In this document: in pieces, positions 20,467 to 33,108 of the stretch
Numbering within the stretch: the stretch's first letter is position 1
Layout: each line of letters starts with the position of its first letter
From: Hysterium pulicare CBS 123377
Lineage: Eukaryota > Ascomycota > Dothideomycetes > Hysteriales > Hysteriaceae
Assembly: GCA_000467715.1 (NCBI GenBank)
Contig: AJFK01000198.1
Coordinates: 1-39,555 of the forward strand
Length of the DNA: 39,555 nucleotides
Direction: 5' to 3'
The notes under the pieces: generated by a model
Databases searched by the model: none
Told to the model about the DNA's origin: nothing
Seen by the model: only the letters and a program-made list of their open reading frames with translations
Made by a program: the position numbers and the translations under genes

Positions 20467-21155
20467 CTACGGAACAACCCTCTGCGGATCCCTAGGAAAC
20501 AAACTCGTCATCCGAATATTCGGCAACCCCAACCAAAACCGCACAATCCGCTCAAAACCGAACCCCCCTCCAGCATGCGGCGGACACCCATACCCAAACG
20601 ACTCGACATAGTCCTTAGTACCGGGCCCCGTAGGGTCGACCGGGGGATCGTGTTCTTGCATGAGCTTGGCCAACAAGTCTGCGTTGTGGACACGCTGGGC
20701 GCCGGAGCAGATCTCCTGGCCGCGCATGAACATGTCGTAGGAGTTTGAGAGCTCGGGGTTTGTGGGCGGGGGCATTGTGTAGGCGGGGCGGATGGCGAGG
20801 GGGAATTGGTCGAGGGTGTAGAAGTCGGAGTTGTATTTTTCGAGGACTAGTTTGCTGAGGTGGTTTTCTTGGGGGGTGCTGGTTTATCGTGGGCTAAATT
20901 TCTGTTCGTTAAGTAGTTTTGGGTTGTAGGGTAGAAGGCAAGGGTTTACGTCAAGTCGTCGATGTCTCCTAGTTCCTTGCCGGCTTCTCGAAGCATCTTG
21001 ATGCCTTGGGGGAATGGTATTCTAGGTACCTTTCCAGATTCTGGAAGCTTAAATTCTTCGACGTGGTAGGCGTCGCGGACGAGGTCTGTTTCCTTCTTGA
21101 AGCGGGCGTTGAGTTCCTCAAAGATGAAGAACATGAGGTCTTCGAGCAAACTCAT
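20467..21155 (-). pseudogene. C-terminal fragment of aspartyl-tRNA synthetase (205 codons, 2 exons)
   Basis: Minus-strand exons 21155-20950 and 20878-20467, separated by a 71-nt intron (GTAAAC...AACCAG), give an intact frame. It matches only the C-terminal part of archaeal/eukaryotic-type cytosolic AspRS (yeast Dps1). Visible are YHVEEFKLPESGKVPRIPF, KYNSDFYTLDQFPLAIRPAY, NSYDMFMRGQEICSGAQRVH and class II motif 3, GCPPHAGGGFGFERIVRFWL, ending in SLFPRDPQRVVP. The anticodon-binding domain, motif 1 and motif 2 are missing. I searched by eye up to the KOG1 end at 21813 and found no such exons. It cannot be a complete synthetase. It could be a 5'-truncated duplicate, or a short expressed paralog, since frame and splice sites are still good. 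The retained intron argues against a processed cDNA copy. Confidence 0.8.
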
Positions 21156-21812
21156 GCTAGTCAATTGCTGGTTGAAAGCTTTGGGAAAGCTAGATGTAAG
21201 GTTAATGAAGTGCGAATACTGTGACTATTGTATTCCGCACTGGCTGAATGAGATATGAGTCGAAGATATGGTGGAGTGACAGGCAAGCAAAATTCCAAAT
21301 GAATCACCCCACCACTCATCACTCAGCCTTGCAGAGCCATCCTCTATCAAATCTGCACGTCCTTAAAATCTTAGGGCATGCCGAGCCCTTTACATACTGC
21401 TCGGAAAGACGAAAGGTGGGCGTCAATTGATCCAATCACCGAAAATGTCCAGTAAATACCTTTCCATTATATGCATCATTATTGAGTATAGAAGTCCGAC
21501 CTAAATGCTCCATCGCTATGATATGCCATCTATTCCATATAGAAATCCGGGCCACGAAATGCTGTGGCTACTCCTGTGAGTTAATGCCCCGAAGAAGAAA
21601 TGCGGGTCCAGGTAGCTCGTGCGCCACAAAGCCTTGGACCACTCCTCCCAATTATGGCGAACCCATTCAGTTCACCCCTTGGTATCCTTATTAAGAGTAA
21701 CATGCATCCGAAGACCCAACCCGCTTTACCCTGAAAACCATGATGCGCCGAGCTTGAGATGGGAATAGGAAATGAAATGTATAACAAGCACTCTGGGGGT
21801 ACTCGGGGGTAA
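21156..21812. other. Intergenic region lacking the AspRS 5' exons
   Basis: This 657-bp region between the AspRS fragment and the KOG1 3' end has no homologous exon on the minus strand: no class II motif 2 and no anticodon-binding domain. Only short open frames occur. Confidence 0.6.
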
Positions 21813-24800
21813 TCAGGGTTCCCATGTCTTGACAGTTTGTTGGCCGTCGTGGCAAGCAAATATGTTGACATGAAAGTCGTGGTGAGAGGCACCCGCAATC
21901 ATCATACGGTGAGGGTGGAAGGCCGTGATAGCAATTGGCGAAGACCGGTTCTGATGTAGGAAACTTGAGTAGGGCTCGAACGATGAGAGGTGTACGCCGC
22001 TATTCAGGTTGAATATCTTTACAGTGTGGCGTTCGGAGCCGCTGCAATGGAGATTAGCTAATTCGAAAAATGTAACAAGAAGGTACTTACGCTGCAAAGA
22101 CAGGAGCATGCTCATGGACACTCAAGGTTCTCAGAGTGTCCTTTGTTGCTCTAATAGTCCTTATGCTCTTGTCCATGCGAATGTCCCACAACTTGACTTC
22201 GCCACTCCGGCAACCGCTGACAAGCTCACGTTGACCTCCTCGTTGTAGGTGTACGTTGGTGATCCACTGCTTGTGTTCTTTCCAGACTTTGACCATAGAG
22301 CTTTGAGGGTTGATGCGTTGATCGTAAACTCGGACTGCGCCATCCCCAAAGCCTGCAACGAAGACATGCCCTTCTACTTGATCAGACGTCAAAGAACTGA
22401 TGCAAGATCCAGACCTCGCAGGTATGTCCTATCGTATTCTGTTAGCCACTAGGCATTGGAAGTTGGAGAACGTGGCTTCTTACACTTATGCAAATCTCCG
22501 TCGCTGCGTTCCATACCCTTATTACCTTCACATCTCCAGCTACAAGGAGCGAACCTACACCTTGCAGCCATTCAAAGACCAAGCCTGCATTCTTATTGCT
22601 TGGTACCATGTCGGTTAGTGCACGGAACGAGGTTACCATCTCGACCCTCTCTTTCGATTCGTAGTTTCTGAATAGCTTGATGATCCCATCAGAGGATCCG
22701 GTCATTAGGAACGCCTGATCATCTTCATTGATGAATTGGACTTCAGTGATTTTTGAGTCAGCAGGATTGCCATTCGAAAAGCGATTGAGACGAGTCTGCT
22801 TCTCCCAGTCCCAGACGCAGACAGTATCACGACTATCGGTGACTATCAAGTGGTCCTCAAATTGATGGAAGCACATCTTTGTCGGCTGGCTGCCATTGTT
22901 GAAGAAACTCTTTGCTCTGTCCCAACGATTGCTGCCTGCCACTTCTTTGAGTGGTTGCGTCTCTGCAATAATCTTATCATTACGATTGCGCCGCCACAGT
23001 CGACCGTTGTAATCCATACTGCCCGGCTCGTCTGCTTCAGAGGGTTTCATCTGAGGTTCACGGAAATATTCCACAGACCATTCATAAAATTTGCTTCGAA
23101 GAGGAAGCTCTGGCTCGGCGGATAGATCGCGAGGCACAAAATGTCTGGGCTTTGGCTCCTCCGTTGACTGAATTGATGTTGGTGGAGTACGAGGACGATC
23201 TATGTCGCCAGGTGGTACATGCAGCTCCCTTGACTCTCTCGCTTTGCCCGGGCTTCGTGTAAGGTGTGTTGCTCCATCTTGGCCACCCCAAAGGGAAAGA
23301 TTCTTCAGAGATGCTGCGACGCTACTAGTTCGTTTCAGTCCGAACATAGACGAAAGATAACCATCTGGCTTTGATGGTGTACGGGGGTTAGAAGTCTGCT
23401 CGTCGGGAGGCTGCTCGAACGTACGGCGGATAGGACGTGGACGAAGGCTATGCTTGAGAAGCTCGTCGAATTGCGGCCGGGCGAATTTCGCTAGTGAGGA
23501 CTCCAGAAGTGCAATGAGCACATAATCGACAACCACGCTCGCATCCCTCGCAATTTCAGGATGAGGATCTACTGACATAACAAGCATCTCCTTCCAGATG
23601 GCTCCATAAATGGTGTTTTGGGAACATGCATTAGGAAGGGAATCGGAAAGGCCGGCATTAGTGGACCCTTTTGACCGCACCTTCATATACACAGCATCCC
23701 CGTTCCTCTCCTCCGCCTTGGACGAGAGTTCGCCTTTCAGGGCCCCTTCTTCGGTCAACTGCTCAAAGGCTGCCACGACAAATTTTGCCTTGTACCTGAC
23801 GATGAACGTGGAGAAGAATATCAAAAGCTCCTTCCTGACCATGCTGTTTCCATCGTTTGTCATGATGAGTACGATCGATGCAATGGATTCTTCAATATTT
23901 GCAACCTGAGCAGTGACATCAGGAATACCAAGGAAGGTTGTCAAGGCATAAAGCATAGATGCCCTGACCTCGGGTACTGGGTCGATTACCAGTTCGCAGA
24001 GGCGCTCATGGGCTAAGCACCGAATACCAGCCCATTTCGCGTCCGCAAACTTGTACCAGAGTTTACCCAGACAGAGACAAGCCCACTGCCGGAGCAAAGG
24101 ATTTTGATCGTCTTTCAAATGATCCAAGCAACTCTCTATCAGTTCAGGGCTCAAGCAAGCGCGCTGGCCTTGAGGGTAATCTTTACAGAACATTGCAATG
24201 ATGAATGCACACATCGCTCGATGCTCGCTTGCATTTAGTATGGGGATACCTGAACTTGGATTGAGAATGTTGATGAAGTATTGGTATCCGTTGTCTTTAA
24301 GAAGGTCGCCTTGACAAGATGGGTCGACTGCCAGAATACGAGCCCAAATGAAGACCATCACTGGCTTCAATTCAATGGCTTGAGACTGCAGGAGTTTCAA
24401 CACGTATGGGAAAATGCCGATACTCAAAGCCAGGTTGACAGCCCAGGGTCCGAGATCCAGAAACTTTGAGAGGAGAATGAGTGCTCGCAACCGATGGACC
24501 TGGCTAAGAAGAACCTGAAGGACAATAGGCAACTGCTCGGGAGCCTTCTGTTCCATTGCACCTTGAGTAAGGTACACCTCAAATGCCGTTAATTGCTCAG
24601 AGAAGAATTCCGAGTGTTTGTACTGGTATTCTTTCTCGCCTCTGGCATCCGCTTGCAGGTCAGGTAATTGAGCGAGTATCAATTCAACCGCGAGATCCCA
24701 ACTACGCCACAACGCGTGATCATGAGTTTGCGGGATTTCTGGATGGCAGACAGGGTGGCAATGATACACCCTCATTATGCGTTGCGCCAGGAGGAAATTC

Positions 24801-26241
24801 CTGAACAGCGCAGCGACCATCAGATCTTGCCGAAAGAGTTTCTTGAAGAGAGGTTTCGAGAGCGAGTTCCATGCAATGGTATCCGTAATCGCCGTGAAAA
24901 TCCAATTCAGCTCTCCGATTGGCGTCCTTCGCTCCGATACCTTGCCGGGGATACAATGGGCGTCACGAAGCTTGATGTCGCTCGGTAAGGGGTTCTGAAG
25001 GATAAAGAACCTCACAGCCATCGTAATGGGGTCAGTTAGACATGAAGTAAATACATCTGCAGGCAGTTCGGGATTGGTCGGCAGCGATTCCTTGTCTCGA
25101 CAAGCGGCTAGGTGAATACAGTCACTGAAATCGATGTACTCTGCAGCAGGGTCGCGCCGCCGAGCTTCTTCATACTCAGATTGATGCTTGTCGGCGAACT
25201 TGTTGAAATTGGCAATGATCTGACCGGCGTCGGAGCAATCGTATACGAAAAGGCTTGGAGCGCCAATCCAGCTCTGGAGGTCATAGAGAGACAATGGAAT
25301 ATACTGCGTATAGTTACGGTTGAAGACCCATATCTCGCCGGAGGAGGTCGGTTTCGGCACGCCATGTCCATTGTAGTGAAAGAGTACCCTCTCGTTCCTA
25401 GCATTCCTTCGCAGGGTAGAGCAATATCTCCTCGTCTCATCTGTCGTGGGATCTAAACATAATTTGTACCTTGTGCGCATGCTCAGCTGTTCATATTGGG
25501 TCTGTAGTGCTTTTCCTATCTGATTTAGGGGGGTATGACCTGGTGTCTGAGTTGCATTAGTCGGGTCTATCCAACATTCTTCTTTTGCGCAAGGATTTGT
25601 CTTTATAACATCGGGGGGATCTACTCCAATATTCAGGCACAGGGCAAGCACAGCCGAGACAGTCTTGAGTCGATCGCGCATTCGCCATTCTTGTAGCGGA
25701 TATCCTTCATCTTCGTCTTTTGGATTCCCCCCCGTCTCGTGCTTCTTGTCGGTGTAGTACATGAAGAATTGCTGTATATGGTTCCGTTAGTATTCGGGCT
25801 GGTTTTCGCAGAAGATGTTCAGGGTTGTCTTACGGCTGTCAGATGATTGTTATACTCTGGCGAGGTGAGCTGGGTCTCCCAACCGTGTCTGATCTTGAAA
25901 TCGCCCTCGACGCTACTTGCGACTTCTTCGTCGGCGTGTTCTGGTTCTTGTCGACGAGGCCCAAAGTCACTCTTCGCGCGCTGTAAGGCTGGTCGCCCGC
26001 CTTCAGCGGCTCCATTCGAAAGACTGCGAGCCATGGCGGAGCTATGTTCGCTGGTTTCTAGAGGGGTGGGATTGGTGGGTGGGCGTGCGGCTGAGGAGGG
26101 TCTGGGATGTAGTACAGTGTCACGGTGAGGATCTTGTGAATCGTGTGGCGCGGGAGAGTCGAGTTCGGGAGAAGGGTTCGCAGGCGATAGTGCTGCTGGA
26201 TAGTGACGGCTGAAAAGAGGCAATTCGGAAAGACCTCTCAT
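21813..26241 (-). CDS. kog1: Kog1/raptor, scaffold subunit of TORC1 (about 1420 aa, 4 exons)
   Basis: Kog1 (raptor; Mip1 in fission yeast) recruits substrates to TOR kinase in TORC1, which controls growth from the vacuole surface. Minus-strand exons are 26241-25834, 25771-22484, 22428-22091 and 22041-21813; all junctions keep the frame and show good branch points (TACTAAC). The N-terminal ~135 residues are Ser/Pro-rich. The raptor N-terminal caspase-like domain follows: FFMYYTDKKHETGGNP, FHYNGHGVPKPT (about residue 278) and FVYDCSDAGQII (about 322). HEAT/armadillo-type helices fill the middle, then a disordered linker with Ser/Pro sites. The C-terminal WD40 propeller includes TDSRDTVCVWDWE, DIPARSGSC and SGCRSGEVKLWDIR. 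The most upstream in-frame ATG (26241) is used here; an ATG at about 26034 is an alternative start. Confidence 0.95.
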
Positions 26242-27628
26242 GTCGTAACTGAGCGGGACGAAGAGATGAACTCGAAAAGAAAGCCCATGTCGGAGGATGG
26301 GTCAGCTTCGAGAGGGTTGATGGTAGGTAAGTGGCGCTTTGACGATGGGCCACCGGTGAAATGATAGGGCATTCACGAGGTCGGTGAAAAGGCCTCAGGT
26401 CGGAGCTGTCAGTTCGCGGTGACTATGTTTGCTCAAGCTCCCAGGTGAGAATGGCAAAACGAAAGAGCCCAAGGCGGTGAGAATCCGCACGTGAGACTCA
26501 CACAGTAAGCGGAGCGATCTGGGGCGCCCGACGATTTAGCTGGGTCGTTCGTCCAGTGAACTAAGTCTTCACATGTGTGACTCTAGACGCCGTGAGAAGG
26601 CTGCACGGTCTGACCACAAGATATAAACTTCGTGCATGCCGTGTTGAATCATTCATCTTCAACATGATGTTTCTTGTTCATCCCCACTCCGGAAGTGTGT
26701 CGTTCTCACGGCGGACTACGAAGTGAAGAGTAAACAGCAGCGAGACGAGTAAAGGGTCCAAGGCGGGCCGGCAGTGCTGGGACCAGCGAACCTTGGATGC
26801 TGCCCTCTCCCCGGATGCGACAATCACGTCTTGCCGCGATGCAGCATCCAAATCCCCTACAGTCCTAGAGGAGCCTGGTGTTGGCTGCATGCTCAGCTCT
26901 TCTTGCACGCCAAAACATGTTCCCGATAGCCGCCATGCAGCGTCTGATCCTCTAATCTTGGAGCCAATTGCCGTGCCTCGCCTGTGCCTTGTTCAAATAC
27001 GGCCGTGCAGATCTCCTTCCAAGCTTTCAGGGGAACTTCTTCACCACCGCGAATTCATCGCGAGTGGAAACGGTTCGTCGGAGAGCAGGCAAACAGCATT
27101 GATCGTGGATTTGTCAAGGCATGGTCTGGCTATATGGATCGATGTCTATAGTACCTTTGTTCCAACAAGTGATACGCGTGCGACAGTATCAGTAACTGTC
27201 TCGTCGAGTGTGCTTTGCATCTGCTGGGGACGAAGCTAAGACACCCTGCCTTCTCCCGCGTTGGTCGGGCTCTCCTCCTCAAACCGCCGCCAGGAAAGTT
27301 TCCCACACCACAACGCCTTTAGCCACCCTCTGGCCAACTCCAACAACAATTCATCTTCTCTGCCCTTCCTCCTCCCCTGTGCCACCCGACCCGCCGCCTC
27401 AACTACCACCAAGATATGCGAATGCCCCATTCATGATCATCATTCCGTCCTGACCTCCCCGCAAAGGCCACCAGCCGCAGCATTTCCTGACCCCCGGCCT
27501 GTCCTGTTTCAAGCGCGACATCTCAACCCTAATTCATAATTTTGGACCTCAACCTACGACCGAATGATTGTTTAGGCGGCGCCGCCTGTCCATTGTACTT
27601 GTAGCCTTTTCGTCGGCCCCGTCTCGCC
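26242..27628. promoter_or_regulatory. Divergent intergenic region of KOG1 and the Tea1-type gene
   Basis: The spacer is 1387 bp between the two start codons, the longest in the window. A CACGTG E-box lies at about 26490 and a CACATGTG palindrome at about 26572. The last ~350 bp before the kelch gene are strongly pyrimidine-rich on the plus strand, as expected for a long fungal 5' leader. Open frames of up to 148 codons in it look like chance and are not called. Confidence 0.5.
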
Positions 27629-30600
27629 ATGTCGTTCTTGTTCGGAAAGTCCAAGAATAAGCACCAGAACAGCGCGCTCCCAGCGGCCACGAGAGAGATA
27701 TCTTCATCGCATGGACCGGGCTCCCAGATACCAACCGCAAATGGACTCGGTGGCAGAGACCCCGAAAAGAGACCTCCGCCGCAGTCCACACCAGGGACGA
27801 GCGTGAACAACTCGTTAAACTCTCTATCAAATGCGGGCAACACGTCGAGTCCTGAGCCCAAAACATTGCGCGATCGGTCAGACTCAGAGTTGAATGTAAG
27901 ATTGTATCCAGATCAAAACCCTGATTGTCCTCACTGACAATTTCATAGCCTCGAGCAAATCGCGGACTACAAGATTCCCCTTATCCCTGGTCGCAACGCC
28001 GTTTGAACTTCACAACAACAGCAAATCCCTTTCCTCGATATGGAGCGGCTGTCAATGCTACCGCATCCAAAGATGGAGTCATATATCTGATGGGAGGCTT
28101 AATAAATGGTTCTACTGTGAAAGGGGATTTGTGGATGACAGAAATGGGCAACGGCAGTATGGCTTGTTATCCCATATCCACCACTGGAGACGGACCTGGA
28201 CCAAGGGTTGGCCATTCAAGCTTGCTTGTTGGAAATGCATTCATTGTTTTTGGTGGCGATACAAAACTGGACGATGGGGACATGCTGGATGACACTCTTT
28301 ATCTTCTTAATACCTGTGCGTATCCCATCCCAATTACCTCCGATGCCGAGACTAACATTACGTAGCAACAAAACACTGGTCTCGGGCGATGCCGGCAGGG
28401 CCCAGACCATCCGGTCGTTATGGTCATACTCTGAACATTTTAGGGTCCAAAATATACATATTTGGTGGCCAGGTGGAAGGCTACTTTTTCAACGATTTAG
28501 TTGCTTTCGACTTGAATTCCCTCCAGTCCGCAACGAGCAGGTGGGAGGTATTACTACCCAATACAAAGGAGGGCGCCTTGGCATCTCCTCAGGGCCCAGC
28601 ACCTCCGGCTCGGACGAATCACTCTGTTGTTACATGGAATGACAAACTCTACCTGTAAGCGACCATTCTTGTAGGACATGAAAACATCTAGCTAATTCGC
28701 TTGTAGCTTCGGAGGTACAGACGGCGTAAACTGGTTTAATGACGTTTGGACCTACGATCCACGAACCAACTCATGGTCTGAACTCGATTGTATAGGGTAT
28801 ATACCAGTTTCTCGAGAAGGGCACGCAGCAACACTCGTAAACGACACAATGTACATTTTTGGTGGGCGAACGCAAGAAGGAGTTGACCTTGGAGACCTTG
28901 CCGCATTTCGAATATCCTCGCGTAGGTGGTACATGTTCCAGAATATGGGCCAATCTCCGTCACCTCGATCTGGGCACAGCATGACTGCATTTGGCAAACA
29001 CATATTTGTTGTGGCAGGTGAACCGAGCTCTGCGCCTAGCGATCGTGGTGAATTGAGTCTTGCGTACATCTTGGATACCTCCAAAATTCGATATCCTGCG
29101 AGTGAGCCCTCGGCACCAATACCACAAATGGCTTCTGGGCGGAAGATGAGTGCGAGTGACAAAGGCGGAATACCACAGGGTAAATCGTCCCCTCCAGGAC
29201 GAGGAACTACTGTTCCAGAGGTGCAACAGCCGAATGGTACTGGGACGTCTAGGCTACCTCGGGCAGCAGGCGCGCAAGCTCCTTCAGGCCCACCACCACT
29301 TCAACAAGCTCCTCAACCAAGACCAAGCGGGCCCATGCAAGCCCAACCGGGTAATGTCCGAAGTAAAACGCCAACGAAAGGGGATCGTGGTTATGGGCCT
29401 CCTGTCGACACCGCCAGAGCGGCAAGTTTTGATCGAGAAAACGTTTCCCCGGGCACGAAGGATAGCCCTTCTACTGCAGAGTTGCAAGGCCAGTCAATTG
29501 CGGAAAGGTCGATGAGTGGTTCTCGAAAAGGCTCGGAAGCATCATCAACTATTCCGCAACAAGCTTATCACAAAGAATCGATGGACACGACAAGATCTGG
29601 GAGTATAGTCTCGCGCAATACGTCAAGGTCCCATAGACAACAGCATTCGCTTGAAAGCATAGAACAAGGTACACCAAGGCGTTCCCTTGATACCCATCAG
29701 CGAGTTATGAGCCGGGAAGCAGATCATCGACCAGTCGATAGCGGTGTAGGCTCCTCGCCTGCCCTTAGCCAACAGAACGATGAATTAATGAGAGAGTTGG
29801 AGGCCGCAAAGAGCCGGAACGCTTGGTACGCCTCAGAATTGGCTCTTGCGCGCAAAACTGGGTACCATCCAAACGCCTCCACCAGCCCTATTCTTGATGA
29901 ACGAGCCGCGGACATCTTTGGGGACGACGACCGGCCGCTACTTGAGGCATTTCTGAAGATGAGAGCTGAGCTTGCTAGGGTTCAAGGGTCCATCGAATCG
30001 CAATCTGTAGCCGCTGCGAACAAGATTGCAGAGGTTGAAAAACAGAGGGATGCCGCCATTAATGAGGCAGTCTACGCAAAAGCGAAATTGGCCGCCCACG
30101 GTGGTGGTAGCCAAGGTGGTACGCCCCAGCCAGATGGTGCCCGCAGTACTGGAAGCCCTGACATGGATCGGATGGGCGACATTAATCGGCGACTAGCCAG
30201 CTCGCTGGCTGCGCAGACCGAGTTGTCTTCCAAGATTCAGAAACTCGGCCATGAGGTCGAGGCAGAGAGGCGGGCTAGGCAACTCGCGGAGGAGACCGCT
30301 GAAGCAGCGCAGAAACGAGTCCTGGAACTTGACACATTCCGACAACGAAATGCCTCCGAACTTGAAACTCTGCGAGCGGAGCTACATGAAGCTCAAAGAG
30401 TTGCAAGGGAAGAGTCGGTGAGCTCTCACGAAGCCAAATCATCTTCGCGCCTTCTAGCCGTCGATAAGAATGAGCTGGGCGGTAAGCTCGCTAGGGCATT
30501 GGAAGATGCGAAGAGCAACGCGGCAATACTCCAGTCGCTTCGTGAAGCTGTTAACGCTTCAGGAGACAAGGCCTCAATGCTTGAACGAAAGCTAGAGGAA

Positions 30601-32277
30601 GAACGACGTCACCGCAGCAACATGGAGCAGAAGCTTGCCCAACTACGAGCAGAGCATGAGGATCGTACATCAGAGTTGGAGTCCACTTCACGAAAACTTC
30701 GCGACGCCGAGGAACTTGCCGAGAAACATGCAGAGGAGGCGCGTACCCATAGACAGGCTGTTCTCTCGGGCCTCGACAGGATTGCGGAACGCGATGATGA
30801 TGACATTGAGGCCGTTGACGAGCGTGTCACAATCTTACAACAGCAAGTCGAAGCTGCACAGGCAATGGTGCGCAGCAATCAAAATGCTGCAGACTCTGCT
30901 GCAGAGAAGCTCCGAAGGGCAGAAGAGCGCATTGCAGGGCTTGAGGCATACCAAGAACAATCCAGCCGAGAAGGTCTTAACATCCGCAAACAACTTCAAC
31001 AAGCAATGCGCGACCAGCAGTTTTCGGAGGCTGAGAAGGCTGAGCTGCTTCAGCAATATGAACGTCATAGACTTGAGAGCAACGCATTGGAAGTACAATT
31101 GAAAACTCTCAAAAACCTTCTCGAAGAACGTGGAGTCAACCCCGTTGACGCTCGTCGTTCGAGAGTGCTTGACAGCCCAAGCTCCCGCTTTGGCACACCT
31201 GAGCTTAATCGCGTCCGTGAATTGGAACAGCAGATCGATTCGATGAACAAGGCACATGATGAGATGAGGACCATGTTTGAACAGCGCGAACACGACGTCA
31301 GCAAAGAGTGGGAAGAGAAACTGCAGGCGCTGCACAACGACCACCAGGCTGCTGTCAAATATCTCCGTGGCACCGAGAAGATGCTAACGAAGATGAAACA
31401 AGAGCTCGACAGGTACAAGACCGCCAACAACAAGCTCGAAGAAGAACTCGCAAAAGCCAGACAAGCATCACGCAGTCCTACGAAGGATAGATCCGCAGAA
31501 TGGGAGACTGAACGTGAATCCCTCCGTTCCGAACTCTCCGCCACGCAAGCCAATCTCAACGCCACCGTATCTCGCCTCGAATCCCAACTCTCTGGCCTCC
31601 AAGCCGAATTGGCCTCGGCACGGCACGAAGCAGAGTCGCATGCCCAGCATGCCCAACAACTCCAATCATCACACCAACAATCCCGCACCGACCTCGACGC
31701 TCTCCGCCAGCAGAACGAAGTCCTCGAAGAACGTGCCCGAGAAGCCGAACAGCGCGTCCAAATGTTCCTCGACCAGTTCGAATCCTCCGTCGACAACTAC
31801 CGTCGACAATCTCAACTCACGAACCCTGGCGTCAATGGCTCTTCCGCCCAAGGTCACCACCACGCCGCTCACGACAGCATATCAGGCGACAGCATCTACA
31901 GCTCCGGCGGCGACGACGGCTCCAGCACTCCCGAAGCCTCCACCACCTTAAACGCAGCTGCAACGCGCAATTCCATGGCCCTTGATAATCTCGCTTCCGA
32001 ACTCGACGCTCTGCGAAGTCATTGGGAGACTACCAACAAAGCATATCGACTCAGCGACCGCTTCGATTTCGAGCGCACGCCTACGAGCGAGAAGAGCGAA
32101 CTCAGCGAGAGTCTTGCGGCGTGGAGGAAGCGGATGGATCTTGAGGATGAGGAGGCGGAGAGGGAGGAGATGGGGCCGGGGCCTGGGAAGGGGAGTTTGA
32201 ATAAGGGTCCTACTAGTGCTCCGACTGGGAGTGCGACGGCGCCCGGTGTGGGACCTGGTGGGAGCGCTATGATTTGA
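27629..32277 (+). CDS. tea1: Tea1-type kelch-repeat cell-end marker (about 1497 aa, 5 exons)
   Basis: Tea1 (TeaA/KelA in filamentous fungi, Kel1 in budding yeast) is carried on microtubule plus ends to cell tips and marks polarity sites. Exons are 27629-27895, 27949-28315, 28366-28654, 28707-28848 and 28849-32277, the last two contiguous as one exon (28707-32277), so the gene has four exons and three introns of 50-53 nt. A basic Ser-rich N-terminus is followed by kelch repeats at about residues 107-345, seen as GGLINGSTVKGDLWM, VFGGDTKLDDGDMLDDTLY, IYIFGGQVEGYFFNDL, FGGTDGVNWFNDVW and MYIFGGRTQEGVDLGDL. A Ser/Pro-rich linker (about 350-570) leads into a very long Glu/Gln/Arg-rich coiled coil (about 577-1250), and then a Gly-rich tail. 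This order is diagnostic for Tea1/Kel proteins. Confidence 0.93.
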
Positions 32278-33108
32278 TTCGACTTGATCTTTCAGCAGTC
32301 CTTGATGTCCGCTTCAAGACGGGGCGTTATTATTGTTGTGGTTGAATGCGCGTCTGTACGAAAGCTGTGGATATCATTTCTCATTATGCCTCCCTTGCTT
32401 GCTGGCGCTGGTTTGTTAGCCCTTCATGCCCAGCTGGTTTTGGTTTCTTCTTCTTCTTTCTCTTTCTCTTCTTTTCTTTATCCGTATTATACCAATAACC
32501 CCCAAGCTTAACTTTTATTTCATTTTGTTTACTCCTTTTCCCCTTCTCTTTGTCTTGGTGGTTCCCCTGGGTCTGGCACTTATTAAGTATACTCCTAACG
32601 ATGCACCCTGTTTTGGCGTTGGTCCTTGGGAGTTTTGGGGATTTGAAGGGTGGGGTTTTTCTTTTTTGAGACCAACACGGAATGAAATCATTTGGTGCGA
32701 TAGCAAATGGCAATAGGTCCTATTTTCGAAGAATGGGTGGATGATGGAGGCAGATGCGAGATGAGAAATATACCATTGCTTTTATTTGTTCAGAGATGTT
32801 TAACAGATGAAGTGATGTGTAATTGCTTTGTGATTAATCTGCGAAAATGGGGGTATCTAACAACTATTTGCCTGGAAATGTATTGCAATCTTGTGAAGAC
32901 AGATGCCGACTCTGAGGGACGTGGCTGCCTATCTCACTTTAGAGCTCAAGCTATACTTGCAAATGCATAGATGATGTGCGCGCCTTCATCTTGCCTTGAC
33001 CAACACTAAGAGCTCGTAACCTTAAGAACATGCATCCGCACAAAACGACAAAAGTGTCAGTTCCGTAGACCCGCCTCATCAAACTCCAAACTCACCATTA
33101 GACTGGCT
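32278..33108. other. Intergenic region between convergent genes
   Basis: This 831-bp region lies between the 3' ends of the kelch gene and the Gemin2 homolog. It has a long T/C-rich tract at about 32446-32480 and further T-rich stretches. No gene is supported. Confidence 0.5.

Noticed and set aside
20467-21155. Complete, functional aspartyl-tRNA synthetase gene
   Set aside because: The anticodon-binding domain and class II motifs 1 and 2 are not encoded in the remaining space before the KOG1 end at 21813.
26793-27239. 148-codon plus-strand open frame upstream of the kelch gene
   Set aside because: No family-like motif and random composition; it lies in the long divergent spacer and probably within the promoter or 5' leader.
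31065-31796. 243-codon minus-strand open frame opposite the coiled coil of the kelch gene
   Set aside because: It is a shadow of the Glu/Gln/Arg-rich coding strand: the translation is a Ser/Cys/Arg-rich mirror with no family features.
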